The notes under the pieces are model-generated. The model did not search any database. It was not told the origin of the DNA and saw nothing but the letters and a program-made list of their open reading frames with translations. The position numbers and the translations under genes were made by a program. This document shows positions 25,247 through 33,016 of a stretch of DNA of 33,016 bases, in pieces (the first letter of the stretch is position 1; each line of letters opens with the position of its first letter). Source of the DNA: Planctomycetaceae bacterium. Lineage in GTDB: Bacteria; Planctomycetota; UBA8742; UBA2392; JABWBM01. The stretch is taken from the NCBI GenBank assembly GCA_013360495.1, contig JABWBM010000020.1, forward strand, positions 1-33,016, written 5' to 3'.

Positions 25247-26599
25247 ATGATCGAGCAGGATGAGTCGCGCCGCACTGCGCAAGCGTTGCTTGGAAAAATC
25301 AAGGCCGACGAGGCTGAGGTGGTGATAACGTCCGACCGTACCGGCGCCACGCGCTTTTCGCGCAATTCCATCTCGCAGAACGTCGACGAAAGCATGCGCC
25401 GTGTCCGCATTCGCGTTATCAAGGATGGACGGCAGGGCGTGGCAACCGTCAACAGCTTCGACGACGCCATGCTTTCCCGCGCGGTCGAGCGCGCGCTTGC
25501 TGCCGCGGCGCATTCGCAACCCGACCCAGACATTCTCCCGATGATCGACCGCCAGCCGGAATATCAGAACGTCGATACATTCAACGCAGAGACCTTCGAG
25601 GCCACACCGCGCATGCGCGCCGAGCGAATTCTGGAACAGGTGAATCTTTGCCGTCAGCGCGACCTGGAAGCTGCGGGGTTGCTGCAAACAGGCGGCGGCT
25701 CCTGCGCCTACGCCAACAGCAAGGGCGTGTTCGCCTATTGCAAGGCATCGATCGCGAGCTTGACTTTCTCGGCGTTCGCTGACGATGGCAGCGTAGAAGG
25801 CGCCGCCGATGCCGTCGACCACAACATTAATTCTCTTTCGACGAGGAAGGTCGGCAATACGGCGGTCGAGCGCGCCATCAAGGCTCGCAAGCCGAAGGTC
25901 GTTCCCGCCGGGGAATACGATGTCGTCCTCGAGCGCGGAGCTGTTTCCGACCTGATCCTCTTTTTGAGCTGGCTCGGCCTTTCGGCCCAGCGCCATGTCG
26001 AGGGGCGCTCGCCGCTCGCGGGAAGAATCGGCGAGAAGCTTTTCTCCGACAAGCTCACGATGATTTCGGATCCTTACGACCCACGCTTCGAGGGGCGGCC
26101 ATTCGATATGGAAGGCTACCCGACAAAGAAAGTGGTGATGATCGAGAAGGGCGTCTTCAAGGCCCTGCCCCATGATCGGCGCACTGCCAAAGCCCTTGGC
26201 GGCGAGAACAGCGGATATGGCAACCTGCAGCCGGATATCGACGGCCCGGAGCCGGGCAGCGTCACCGTGAAGGAAGGCGACGCCACGATCGAGAGCATGA
26301 TCCGCTCGACCAAGCGCGGGTTGCTCGTCAATCAATTCCACTATTCCAACACGGTCGATCCCATGGCGCTGAGCGTCACCGGCATGACGCGCGGCGGCCT
26401 CTGGATGATCGAAAACGGCGAAATCGCCTATGCGGTCAAGAACCTGCGCTACACGGAAAATCTTTTCAAAGCGCTTTCCAATATCGAAGCTGTGGGCAAT
26501 ATCGCCGAACCGGGTGCTGGCAACCTCTTTGGCGGCGGCGCTGTCCTGCCCGCAATGAAGATCAAGGGGTTTACGTTTTCATCGCAAACGGAATTTTAG
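25247..26599 (+). CDS. TldD/PmbA (TldE-like) family protein
   Basis: TldD and TldE form a heterodimeric protease that trims peptides such as microcin precursors and degrades unfolded chains. This 450-aa protein has family blocks: EVVITSDRTGATRFSRNSISQNVDE near the N-terminus, GVATVNSFDDAMLSRAVERAL, and the C-terminal barrel with LTMISDPYDPRFEGRPFDMEGYPTKKVVMIEKGVFKALPHDRRTAKALG and TRGGLWMIENGEIAYAVKNLRYTENLF. The HExxxH zinc motif of TldD is absent, the region reading RGAVSDLILFLSWLG, so it is of the TldE (PmbA) type. No TldD partner is in the window. The ATG at 25247 has GGAGAG at correct spacing; the track start at 25160 is rejected. The lipoprotein gene follows by 46 bases and may be co-transcribed. 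Confidence 0.9.
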   Translation: MIEQDESRRTAQALLGKIKADEAEVVITSDRTGATRFSRNSISQNVDESMRRVRIRVIKDGRQGVATVNSFDDAMLSRAVERALAAAAHSQPDPDILPMIDRQPEYQNVDTFNAETFEATPRMRAERILEQVNLCRQRDLEAAGLLQTGGGSCAYANSKGVFAYCKASIASLTFSAFADDGSVEGAADAVDHNINSLSTRKVGNTAVERAIKARKPKVVPAGEYDVVLERGAVSDLILFLSWLGLSAQRHVEGRSPLAGRIGEKLFSDKLTMISDPYDPRFEGRPFDMEGYPTKKVVMIEKGVFKALPHDRRTAKALGGENSGYGNLQPDIDGPEPGSVTVKEGDATIESMIRSTKRGLLVNQFHYSNTVDPMALSVTGMTRGGLWMIENGEIAYAVKNLRYTENLFKALSNIEAVGNIAEPGAGNLFGGGAVLPAMKIKGFTFSSQTEF

Positions 26600-26645
26600 G
26601 CGAACGGCCAACCGTTGAGTTGACGCGGCGTTCAATCAAGAGCAT

Positions 26646-27341
26646 ATGAAGCTTCCCACCTGCATTGGCGTATTCGTTTTTGTCGCGGCATGCAGTGCGT
26701 GTGGCGATAATGCTGCGAATGTCGCGCCACAGGAGAATGTTCAAGGCGCGCAGTCGAAGAGCGTTCCTAGCGACAATGCGCCATCGAAATCTGCCAATTC
26801 CGCTTCGCAAGCAGCGGATATCCCGCCCGGACTGCGCGCGGCAAGAGATGCGCTGTCGAAACGCAACCTTGCGGCAGAACCGGTCGCGGGCTGGTGGTCG
26901 GGCGAGGCCTTCTCAACGAAGGAAGGCGAGTTCCGCGCGATCAAAGCTATCTATGTCAAATCGGATACGCCCCTGGTCGATAACGTCGTGAATGAGAATG
27001 GCGAGTTTAATCCGGCCGCGCGTTCAGTGGCTTTCGAAGAACGGGTCGAGTTCATTGTCATCGCCGCAGGTGCGAGGCGGGCGGAACTTCGCGAGGCGAT
27101 CGCATCGAGGTACGCCGGCAGCGAATGGACCGCCGATGCGAACACCGTTTTCAATACGGACGGCACTTCAACGGAAATTCCTTATTGGTACAACGAGAGT
27201 GAGGAAGTCTACCTCGCCGAGCGCGGCAGTCTTGTCGTTTACGCCCACGAATGGAATGGCGCCCATAAAATCGGCAGCGGCCGTGGCGTCAGTTATGGCG
27301 GCCAGAAGATCGCCGAGTTTTTTACCGTGTACGAACCCTGA
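26646..27341 (+). CDS. predicted lipoprotein, unknown function
   Basis: The 231-aa product has a short signal sequence ending in a lipobox VAAC at residues 13-16, so it is probably lipidated at C16; another Cys lies at 19. A Ser/Ala/Gln/Asn-rich linker to about residue 60 precedes a mixed alpha/beta domain with WWSGEAFSTKEGEFRAIKAIYV, FEERVEFIVIAAGARRAELREAIASRY and GSLVVYAHEWNGAHKIGSGRGVSYG. I do not recognise the domain. It follows the TldE-like gene on the same strand and converges with the XRE regulator gene, their stops separated by three bases. Confidence 0.8.
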   Translation: MKLPTCIGVFVFVAACSACGDNAANVAPQENVQGAQSKSVPSDNAPSKSANSASQAADIPPGLRAARDALSKRNLAAEPVAGWWSGEAFSTKEGEFRAIKAIYVKSDTPLVDNVVNENGEFNPAARSVAFEERVEFIVIAAGARRAELREAIASRYAGSEWTADANTVFNTDGTSTEIPYWYNESEEVYLAERGSLVVYAHEWNGAHKIGSGRGVSYGGQKIAEFFTVYEP

Positions 27342-27344
27342 CCG

Positions 27345-28946
27345 CTACGTCACGCGCGGTGTTGTCAATACGCCCCTCGAGTTCACCACCGTCGAAGTCG
27401 CTTGAGGCGGCTGCCACACGAGGCAATGGTAACCTTTCCCGCGATATTCCGCGATGAACGCTTCGGCTTGCGCGCGCATGGCCGCCAGTTCTTCCTTGCG
27501 CTCGTTCGTTGTCACGAGATCGAGGACATTGCGGGCGTGGATCGCGCGTAACAGGAACGATGGCGTCGTTCCTTTGGGCAAGCCTTCCCAGTGATCGGCG
27601 GCTCCAAGCAAAGCGCTGCGGGCTTCGTCTGTACGGGCAAGCAGCCGCGCAGCCTGTGTTTCAACGATGCTGCCGTAGAGGCTTAAGAGCTCCTGCTCCT
27701 CGGAGTGGAATTTGATGTAGCTCTCGGCGTCGCCGCGGAAGCGGATAAGGGCATTGGCGTCTCCGCTTGCCGCTCCGAGCAAGGCATGGGCATGGAGGGC
27801 GACGAAGGTCGAGCCGAGCCCGCCCTCGACTCCGGTGTCGATATGCCGCGCGCAAGCATCGCGCACATGGGCGGGATTTTCCGTCCAGCAGGCATAGAGC
27901 ACCGCGAGCCCGGCGCGGGATAGGCTTGCGCCCGCTGCCGATCCGATATTCTCGTACTGTAACGTACCGCCCAAGGCCAGCGCCTTGGTGGAATAGTCGA
28001 GGGCGAAGGCGCGGATTCCCTCGCTCGCGGCTTCCGCCAGCACGCTTTGAATGACCTTCACGCCTTCGTTGACGTTGCCAAGCTCCATCATCACGTCGGC
28101 GTGGAGAATCAGCAGGCGCTGAAAGGATTCAAGCCGTTTGGCGCGCAAGGGGATCAACGCCCGCGCTGCCTGACAGATGTTTTCGGCTTCGTCGAGCTGA
28201 CCGGCCGCCACCAGCGATATCACGAGATTGTGGGCCGCCACTGCCGACTCAGCCGTGAAATCCCTCCCCGCGAGCAGCGAGCGCACGAAACTACGGCGCT
28301 GATATTCCGTCGCCGACTTCGGACGTTTGAGCATGTATTCGAGCGTCGCCTGATGCTGGTCGAATTCGAGTAGCAGGTTCGGGTCGTCGCAGAAATCGGC
28401 GAGTTGCGCCGCCGATTCGCGGGCGTTGGTTGCGCGTTCGAGCTTCCCGCGTTCCAGCGCTTGCCGCAGGTCGGCGAGCAACTGTTCGAATGCCGGCCGC
28501 AGCTTGTCCTTGAGCGCGTCGCGCACGTCGCGGTATTTGCGCATGGCCTCGCGCAAGTCGTGCAAAACCTTGAGGTGGAGCTTGGAAGCTACCTGCCCAA
28601 GTCGCATCTTGTCCACGGCGTTGAGCGCTTCGATCAGACGGAGGAGTTCGTGGGCGTTCGTTTGGGTGTTTGCGGAGACATCGGTGACGTACAGGTCGCC
28701 CTTGCCAGTCAGCAGCCAGACGGGGTTGACGTTGAGTGCGGTGCAGAGCGTGACGAGAAATTCGCCGGGAATCTTCGCGCCGTGGACATAGCGGTTGACG
28801 TTGCTGCGCGTCCAGCCGGTCTTGCGCGCGAGGTCCGCCTGCGAGTGATCTTGCAGCAGGCGCTCAAGACGTTCGCGCAGTTGCGCGTCGAGGTCGGTGA
28901 CGCTCAAACGCGACTGGTCGTCCGGGTATGGAAGCTGATCGCTCAT
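27345..28946 (-). CDS. XRE-family regulator with long TPR-like helical C-terminus
   Basis: The protein of about 533 aa has an N-terminal helix-turn-helix of Cro/C1 type (SQADLARKTGWTRSNVNRYVHGAKIPGEFLVTLCTALNVNPVWLLTGKG). After it come about 430 helical residues with TPR-like spacing, including LVAAGQLDEAENICQAARALIP and LLILHADVMMELGNVNEGVKVIQSVLAEA. This layout resembles peptide- or protein-sensing XRE-TPR regulators, but no cognate peptide gene is seen. Start choice is uncertain: TTG 28979, ATG 28973 and ATG 28946 are in frame and none has a good ribosome-binding site; the ATG before SDQLPYPDD is used. A strong GC hairpin lies just upstream. PEPCK follows upstream on the same strand. Confidence 0.85.
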   Translation of the reverse strand: MSDQLPYPDDQSRLSVTDLDAQLRERLERLLQDHSQADLARKTGWTRSNVNRYVHGAKIPGEFLVTLCTALNVNPVWLLTGKGDLYVTDVSANTQTNAHELLRLIEALNAVDKMRLGQVASKLHLKVLHDLREAMRKYRDVRDALKDKLRPAFEQLLADLRQALERGKLERATNARESAAQLADFCDDPNLLLEFDQHQATLEYMLKRPKSATEYQRRSFVRSLLAGRDFTAESAVAAHNLVISLVAAGQLDEAENICQAARALIPLRAKRLESFQRLLILHADVMMELGNVNEGVKVIQSVLAEAASEGIRAFALDYSTKALALGGTLQYENIGSAAGASLSRAGLAVLYACWTENPAHVRDACARHIDTGVEGGLGSTFVALHAHALLGAASGDANALIRFRGDAESYIKFHSEEQELLSLYGSIVETQAARLLARTDEARSALLGAADHWEGLPKGTTPSFLLRAIHARNVLDLVTTNERKEELAAMRAQAEAFIAEYRGKGYHCLVWQPPQATSTVVNSRGVLTTPRVT

Positions 28947-28986
28947 GCGCTTCTTTGCCGCGGCGCTTGGCATCAGCAACGCCGCC

Positions 28987-29010
28987 CGCGCGGGGAGACG
29001 CCCCCGCGCG
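28987..29010. promoter_or_regulatory. GC-rich inverted repeat upstream of the XRE regulator gene
   Basis: A perfect 9-bp stem (CGCGCGGGG/CCCCGCGCG) with a 6-base loop lies immediately before the possible starts of the regulator. It could be an autoregulatory operator, a leader hairpin or a PEPCK-transcript stop; no T-run follows. Confidence 0.4.
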
Positions 29011-29109
29011 AATGCCGCGTGATGTTAGTTTCATATTGGTGGATGATCCATCGCGGCGCAGCAATGGCCGTTGTTCTCAAAATGAAGCGAAGTGAATTCG
29101 TTATCCAGC

Positions 29110-30672
29110 CTACTCCACGGCCTTGACGATGGCTGGGTCGAGGCCCGGCCATTTTTTCATGTATTCCTTGCGGTCGGCCTTGAAGCGCGTCACGAACTCG
29201 TTGTATTCCGCCTCGCGACCTTGGGCCGCATAGAGCTTCCTCGGCTGCAGGAGGTCGCTGTCAACATCGGCGATGCCGGGGATGGACGTCGCGACCTCGT
29301 AACCGAAGTCCTTGTCTTTGGTCCACTTGATCGTGCCTTCGGCGATGCCCTTCACGATGGCCGATGAGTGCGGGATCTTGACCTTCTTGGCGCGCTTGTC
29401 GTCGTCCTTGCCGCCGATGCGGCCAGTGTTGAGGACATAGACCTCCATGGGCCGCTTGGTGAGGAGCTCCTTCAAGCGGTTGCCCTGTTGGGCATGGAGC
29501 AGCGGGAAAAACGGATTAGTGCCGGGAACGCGCAGGGCCTTGCCTTCCTCGGCTTTACCGCCGGCTGCAGTTCCCTTGGTTTCGCCGAGCATGAAGTAGG
29601 CGGCTGCCTGTTCGGTGTTGAGCTTCGCCACCGCTGGCATGATGTTGTCGTTGCAGTTAAGGATGAGCAGGATGTCGGCGCTCTTGAGTTCGCTGGCGTC
29701 GACGGCGCCCTCGACCTTGCTCATCGTGAAGGTCGCGCGGCCATTCTTGGTGTAGCTCTCGTCGAAGTAATCGACCTTGCCTGATGCTTGTTGGCTGACG
29801 TTTTCCAAGTATGCGTCGGGTTGATTGGTGGCCTTGTAGATGGCGGGCTCGAAGTCGGGGTTGAGGCCGAACGTTTTCGCGAAGCAGCCGTTCTCCGACG
29901 CGACGACCGAGCCATCGGGCATCCAGGCAATGAAGTCGTCCTGAATGGGATTACTGCCGTTCTGGTTGGTGAAGGTCGTGGTGGTTTTGCCCGTGCCTGA
30001 GAGGCCGACAATCAGCACACCCTTCTTCTTGCCGCCGACGGGAATGAGCTTTGCGCCGGCGTGCATTGGCAGGCCGCCCTTGTCGTAGATCAGCTTGTTC
30101 CACATGCGGAGTCCCCCCTTTTTCGACTCGCCGAAGTAGTCGGAGTTGAAGACTCTGGTGATGCCTTGATCGAGGTAGACGGCGATCAGGCGGTCGTCGG
30201 GACAGCCCGCTGCCACGAGGTTTGGCGTGTAAATCACCGTCAACGTCGGTTCGAAGTTCGCCTTCTCGGCTTCGGAGATAGGATAGTAGAGCTGCTGCTG
30301 CATGCCCGCGATGTTGGCGTTGGCCTTCTCGATAATCAGCCGCGTGGCAGTGCGGTGTTTGGGGTGGTTGCCGATGTAGCCATCGACGACGATCATCTCG
30401 TGTTGCTTGATATAGTCGTCCTGCAGCTTCGCCCATTTCTTGCCATCGGCGGTTGTCATGCAGCGGTCAGAGTGTTTGCTGGTATCGTCCGTAACAATGT
30501 AGGTGCTCAGTTTTGAGCGGGAGAGAACCTTGGTCTGGACGTTTGGGGCGCCGAAGTCAGTTTTGCGCGCGTTTGGCATGGCGAGTGCCCACTCTTTGAG
30601 TTGCTTCGCGGACGGGTTGAAGTGTACGACTTTAGGTTCGACCGGAAGCTTCTGAGTGGTTGCTGTGGCCAT
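29110..30672 (-). CDS. pckA: phosphoenolpyruvate carboxykinase (ATP), divergent
   Basis: Converts oxaloacetate and ATP to phosphoenolpyruvate, CO2 and ADP, the gateway to gluconeogenesis. The 520-aa length fits the ATP-dependent family. Landmarks are the P-loop VGLSGTGKTTTT (kinase-1a, about 222-233), IQDDF (kinase-2 Asp pair, 245-246), DYFGESKKGGLRMWNK (equivalent of YAGEIKK...MN) and ILLILNCNDNIMPAVAKLNTEQAAAYFMLGET (equivalent of the FLTADAFGVLPPV...FLSGYT block). The last block and the LRVPGTNPFFPLLHAQQGNRLKELL region differ markedly from the enteric enzyme, so this is a divergent subgroup. The ATG at 30672 is followed by a low-complexity ATATTQ. It is divergent from the short-chain dehydrogenase; a GGAAAGCC hairpin lies in the gap. 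Confidence 0.9.
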   Translation of the reverse strand: MATATTQKLPVEPKVVHFNPSAKQLKEWALAMPNARKTDFGAPNVQTKVLSRSKLSTYIVTDDTSKHSDRCMTTADGKKWAKLQDDYIKQHEMIVVDGYIGNHPKHRTATRLIIEKANANIAGMQQQLYYPISEAEKANFEPTLTVIYTPNLVAAGCPDDRLIAVYLDQGITRVFNSDYFGESKKGGLRMWNKLIYDKGGLPMHAGAKLIPVGGKKKGVLIVGLSGTGKTTTTFTNQNGSNPIQDDFIAWMPDGSVVASENGCFAKTFGLNPDFEPAIYKATNQPDAYLENVSQQASGKVDYFDESYTKNGRATFTMSKVEGAVDASELKSADILLILNCNDNIMPAVAKLNTEQAAAYFMLGETKGTAAGGKAEEGKALRVPGTNPFFPLLHAQQGNRLKELLTKRPMEVYVLNTGRIGGKDDDKRAKKVKIPHSSAIVKGIAEGTIKWTKDKDFGYEVATSIPGIADVDSDLLQPRKLYAAQGREAEYNEFVTRFKADRKEYMKKWPGLDPAIVKAVE

Positions 30673-30722
30673 GGTTCGTGCTTTCTTCTATGGGGGTATT
30701 GAGGTTTCAAAGATAGTGTCGG

Positions 30723-30743
30723 GGAAAGCCCGGGCGGCTTTCC
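30723..30743. other. hairpin in the pckA/SDR divergent gap
   Basis: A perfect 8-bp inverted repeat (GGAAAGCC, loop CGGGC, GGCTTTCC) sits about 50 bases upstream of pckA and 70 upstream of the dehydrogenase. It is placed as a shared operator or a leader structure could be; the role is unknown. Confidence 0.35.
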
Positions 30744-30815
30744 AAGGTTTCAGCATACGGCTCGAACCCCCGTAGTTCCAGAGTTTTCACGGGGTTGGCG
30801 GTGCAGAGGTAAGCC

Positions 30816-31676
30816 ATGAATGGCGCAATTATCATCACCGGGGCGAGCGCAGGGTTTGGCGCCGCTACAGCCATTCGGATAGCTCGATTGGGCTACCCGC
30901 TCGTGCTGACGGCCCGGCGTGAAAACGAACTGCAAATGGTGGGGGAGAAGGTTCGCTCGGTTGGTGGCCAAGTGACCTGCATCGCCGGAGATATCACCGA
31001 TGTGGCGACGAGACAGCGGGTGGTGGACGCCGCCAAGGCGTTCGGACGAATTCATGCGCTTCTGAACAACGCCGGATTCGGGCAGCCCGGCCCTGTGGCG
31101 CTGGTGGGGGAAGCGGAATACCGGCGGCAGATGGAAGTCAACGTCTATGCGCCTGTTGAGATGATTCGGTTAGTGGCGCCGATCATGCGCTATCAGGGCG
31201 CGGGGCGCGTCGTCAATGTGTCAAGCGCTGCGGGCCGTATGACGGTGCCGATGATGGGCTGGTACTGCGCCAGCAAGCATGCGCTGGAAAGCCTGACTGA
31301 GGCTTTGCGATCAGAGGTTCGCGCGTTTGGTATTCATGTTTCGTTGATCGAGCCGGGGCCGGTGGCCACGGAGTTCGCGAGTGCCGCGACGAAAGCGGCC
31401 GACACGGTGGGCGGCGACCGGGAAGCTTACAAAGAACATATCGAGGCGTTTACAGCGACCTACACCGGCGATGATCCGCTTCGTGGCCGCGCGCATCCCG
31501 ACGCAACGGTGGGGGTGATCGTTCACGCGCTGACGGCCCGTTGCCCGCGATTCATCTATCGCACCACGGCGCTTGGGAAATTCGCGCTGGTCGCGGGCTG
31601 GTTGCTCCCGCGCTCATGGTATGAACGCGTTATCGCGCGCGTATACGGCATGCCGGGGCGCGCCAAAAAATCGTGA
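30816..31676 (+). CDS. short-chain dehydrogenase/reductase
   Basis: The 286-aa protein is a classical SDR with an N-terminal Rossmann fold. TGASAGFG (8-15) binds NAD(P), with TARR after the second strand suggesting NADPH preference. NNAG is at 84-87, and the catalytic Ser, Tyr and Lys are in VVNVSSAAG (S137 area) and YCASK (Y150, K154). EPGPVATEF follows as usual. The C-terminus (LGKFALVAGWLLPRSWYERVIARVYG) is amphipathic and may touch membrane, as in SDRs acting on lipid-like substrates. The substrate is unknown. The ATG at 30816 has GAGG upstream. The flagellar-type gene follows by 78 bases on the same strand. Confidence 0.92.
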   Translation: MNGAIIITGASAGFGAATAIRIARLGYPLVLTARRENELQMVGEKVRSVGGQVTCIAGDITDVATRQRVVDAAKAFGRIHALLNNAGFGQPGPVALVGEAEYRRQMEVNVYAPVEMIRLVAPIMRYQGAGRVVNVSSAAGRMTVPMMGWYCASKHALESLTEALRSEVRAFGIHVSLIEPGPVATEFASAATKAADTVGGDREAYKEHIEAFTATYTGDDPLRGRAHPDATVGVIVHALTARCPRFIYRTTALGKFALVAGWLLPRSWYERVIARVYGMPGRAKKS

Positions 31677-31754
31677 AGATTTGCGGGTTCCCGCTTGTCT
31701 TGCTTTCACGCCCATCGGAAAATGCGGCTTCGGGCAGGGAGGCCCAACGTCACC

Positions 31755-32816
31755 ATGGTCGTACGGTCAGCCAACATCGCGGGCAGCGGGCTCGCCACCA
31801 ATGCCGTGGCTCAGGCGATCCATGCCCACAACGTGGCGAACATCCTCACGCCGGGGTTCGAAGCAGGCCGCGTCGAGATGACCGAAATGGCCGGGCGCTC
31901 AGGCGTAGCGGTTGGGGCAGCGACGAAGCAGCCGCACACCGGGTCGCTGATCTTGACGGGCAATCCACTCGACCTCGCCATCGGTGGGTCGGGCTTCTTT
32001 ATGGTGGAAGGCGCAAACGGTGTCGAGTTAACCCGCGACGGACGTTTTCAAGTAGATGCAAAGGGGAATCTTACTGACGCCGCCGGACGTCTGGTTCGCC
32101 CGGCGATCAGTGTTCCAGCAGATACGGTTCGTATCGGCGTGAGCCGTCACGGCGACGTCGTTGCGGTGCAGAACGGCGGCCAGCGCACATTCCTCGGAAC
32201 TTTGCAGCTTGCCACGGTGGGAAACCCGCGCGGATTGGTGGCGTTGAGCGATACGACCTTTGGCATGAGCGCTGCTGCCGGTCCGCTCTTGCGCTCGCTC
32301 CCGGGCGTGGCGGGTTTCGGCTATATCGTTCAGGGCGGCTTCGAGTCGTCCAACGTTGATATGATTCAGGAGACGGTAAGCCGCGTGGTAAGCGCGCGCG
32401 CGTTTGACGCTAACGCCAGCGTGTTCCGCATCGCATCCGCCATGTCGGCTGAATTGAATGAGATTGGCTCACCAGCGCGGCGCGATAAAAAGCGAACCGA
32501 GCAGATCGATTTGAGCCGCACGCAGGCTTCGCGTCTGGTGCGAATTTTTGGCGACGATATTCACGAGGATGTGACGACTCCGCAAGCGGAGGAGTTAAGC
32601 CCTGAGGTTCGAGCGCGTCTCACAGCCCGACGTTTGAATGCGCCGGAAATTGCCGAGATTTACCGAGTGCGGGTCCGCTACGTTCCGGAGCGATTCAGCG
32701 AAAGCGCGGGCGGCCCCGTGTCGTCGAAGCGCCGAAGCACGATGACCGACCGCATCGTGATGGAGCAGGAGCTTCGCATCGCCCAGCGTCAAGCGGCAGA
32801 AGCCCATAAGACATAA
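31755..32816 (+). CDS. flagellar basal-body rod/hook protein (FlgF/FlgG family) with C-terminal extension
   Basis: An axial flagellar protein of the rod/hook family. The 353-aa product has the N-terminal rod motif (AGSGLATNAVAQAIHAHNVANILTPGFEAGRVEM, 9-42), the central LTGNPLDLAIGGSGFFMVE and TRDGRFQVDAKGNLTDAAG blocks, and the C-terminal YIVQGGFESSNVDMIQETVSRVVSARAFDANASVFR helix (190-225), which normally ends the protein. Here some 115 further residues (238-353), charged and Arg-rich with a helical end, follow without recognised domain. The central domain is short, closer to FlgF/FlgG than FlgE. The ATG at 31755 begins the family N-terminus; the TTG track start at 31695 is rejected. GGGAGG lies rather far upstream. 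No other flagellar gene is in the window. Confidence 0.88.
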   Translation: MVVRSANIAGSGLATNAVAQAIHAHNVANILTPGFEAGRVEMTEMAGRSGVAVGAATKQPHTGSLILTGNPLDLAIGGSGFFMVEGANGVELTRDGRFQVDAKGNLTDAAGRLVRPAISVPADTVRIGVSRHGDVVAVQNGGQRTFLGTLQLATVGNPRGLVALSDTTFGMSAAAGPLLRSLPGVAGFGYIVQGGFESSNVDMIQETVSRVVSARAFDANASVFRIASAMSAELNEIGSPARRDKKRTEQIDLSRTQASRLVRIFGDDIHEDVTTPQAEELSPEVRARLTARRLNAPEIAEIYRVRVRYVPERFSESAGGPVSSKRRSTMTDRIVMEQELRIAQRQAAEAHKT

Positions 32817-32837
32817 GAGTTTAGGACGTTATACCTG

Positions 32838-33016
32838 CGCCGGATTCCCGGCGATCAGGGGTATTCCAAAGTGGATTTTCGCGGCCAAAATGCCGATAAA
32901 GACCTTAGCAGGCCGTCGAAAAACGGCCTGATATCCGAACCATGGATGGTTCGGCGTTTCGCGAGGTTCGTAAAACCGAGCGAAACGGGAGTTATGGCGA
33001 ATTCACTTCGCCATAA
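32838..33016. repeat. chain of five palindromes after the flagellar gene
   Basis: Five inverted repeats occur within 180 bases: CGCCGG-ATTC-CCGGCG (32838-32853), CAGGCCGT/ACGGCCTG with a CGAAAA loop (32909-32930), CCGAACCAT-GG-ATGGTTCGG (32935-32954), CGTTTCGC/GCGAAACG (32955-32987, with inner GGTT/AACC) and TTATGGCGAA-TTCAC-TTCGCCATAA (32992-33016, running to the window edge). The last four are nearly contiguous. No open reading frame was found here. It may be a composite REP-like repeat, a structured RNA or the edge of a mobile palindromic element. Confidence 0.65.

Noticed and set aside
25220-26341. 373-aa minus-strand ORF over the TldE-like gene
   Set aside because: Antisense to conserved TldE blocks, with no independent support.
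32838-33016. CRISPR-like array
   Set aside because: The hairpins differ in sequence and have no constant repeat with equal spacers; no cas genes are present.

Overview
The window is about 33 kb of moderately high-GC chromosomal DNA from a Gram-negative-type bacterium. It carries mostly single-copy housekeeping genes, with one signalling island and one low-GC patch. Diderm traits are an outer-membrane beta-barrel-like protein ending in Phe/Trp, a lipoprotein, a GspF/PilC platform protein and a flagellar rod/hook protein. A giant Ser/Thr kinase with a DWG motif, transmembrane segment and TPR-like tail, an FHA-TM-CAP protein, a divergent ATP-type PEPCK and many short palindromic repeats suggest a Planctomycetes-like lineage or a candidate phylum such as Sumerlaeota or Hydrogenedentota. 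That placement is inference from gene style, not from a marker search. No phage, insertion sequence, integrase or CRISPR array was seen.

Layout. 1-3.4 kb: a small unknown ORF and valS. 3.4-6.3 kb (minus strand): hemH, a NYN-domain nuclease and hemE; hemY, the other late protoporphyrin-branch gene, lies apart at 10.5 kb. 6.4-12.0 kb (plus strand): citrate synthase, moaC, RNase D, tRNA-Arg(CCG), a divergent rsmG and hemY. 12.0-14.1 kb (minus): a DinG-type helicase. 14.1-14.8 kb: a short low-GC patch with a small secreted protein, upstream direct repeats and a terminator. 14.9-22.4 kb (minus): a response regulator with an unrecognised N-terminal domain, a 1,199-aa membrane Ser/Thr kinase and a 923-aa FHA-TM-CAP protein. 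22.5-25.0 kb (minus): an outer-membrane-like protein and a GspF/PilC protein. 25.2-27.3 kb (plus): a TldE/PmbA-like protein and a lipoprotein. 27.3-30.7 kb (minus): an XRE regulator with a long helical tail, and PEPCK. 30.8-32.8 kb (plus): a short-chain dehydrogenase and a FlgF/FlgG-family protein with an odd C-terminal extension. The last 180 bases are a chain of hairpins.

How the genes fit together. HemE, HemY and HemH supply three steps of the protoporphyrin-dependent haem route. Citrate synthase and PEPCK are central carbon enzymes. The kinase and FHA-CAP genes are consecutive on one strand and plausibly form a phospho-threonine relay from cytoplasm to envelope. That pair, with the adjacent response regulator of new architecture, is the most novel-looking part of the window. 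Secondary points of interest are the N-terminal Cys cluster of HemH, the lost Fe-S ligand in the helicase, the altered RsmG motifs and the several families of small palindromes between genes. No intergenic gap exceeds 300 bases.
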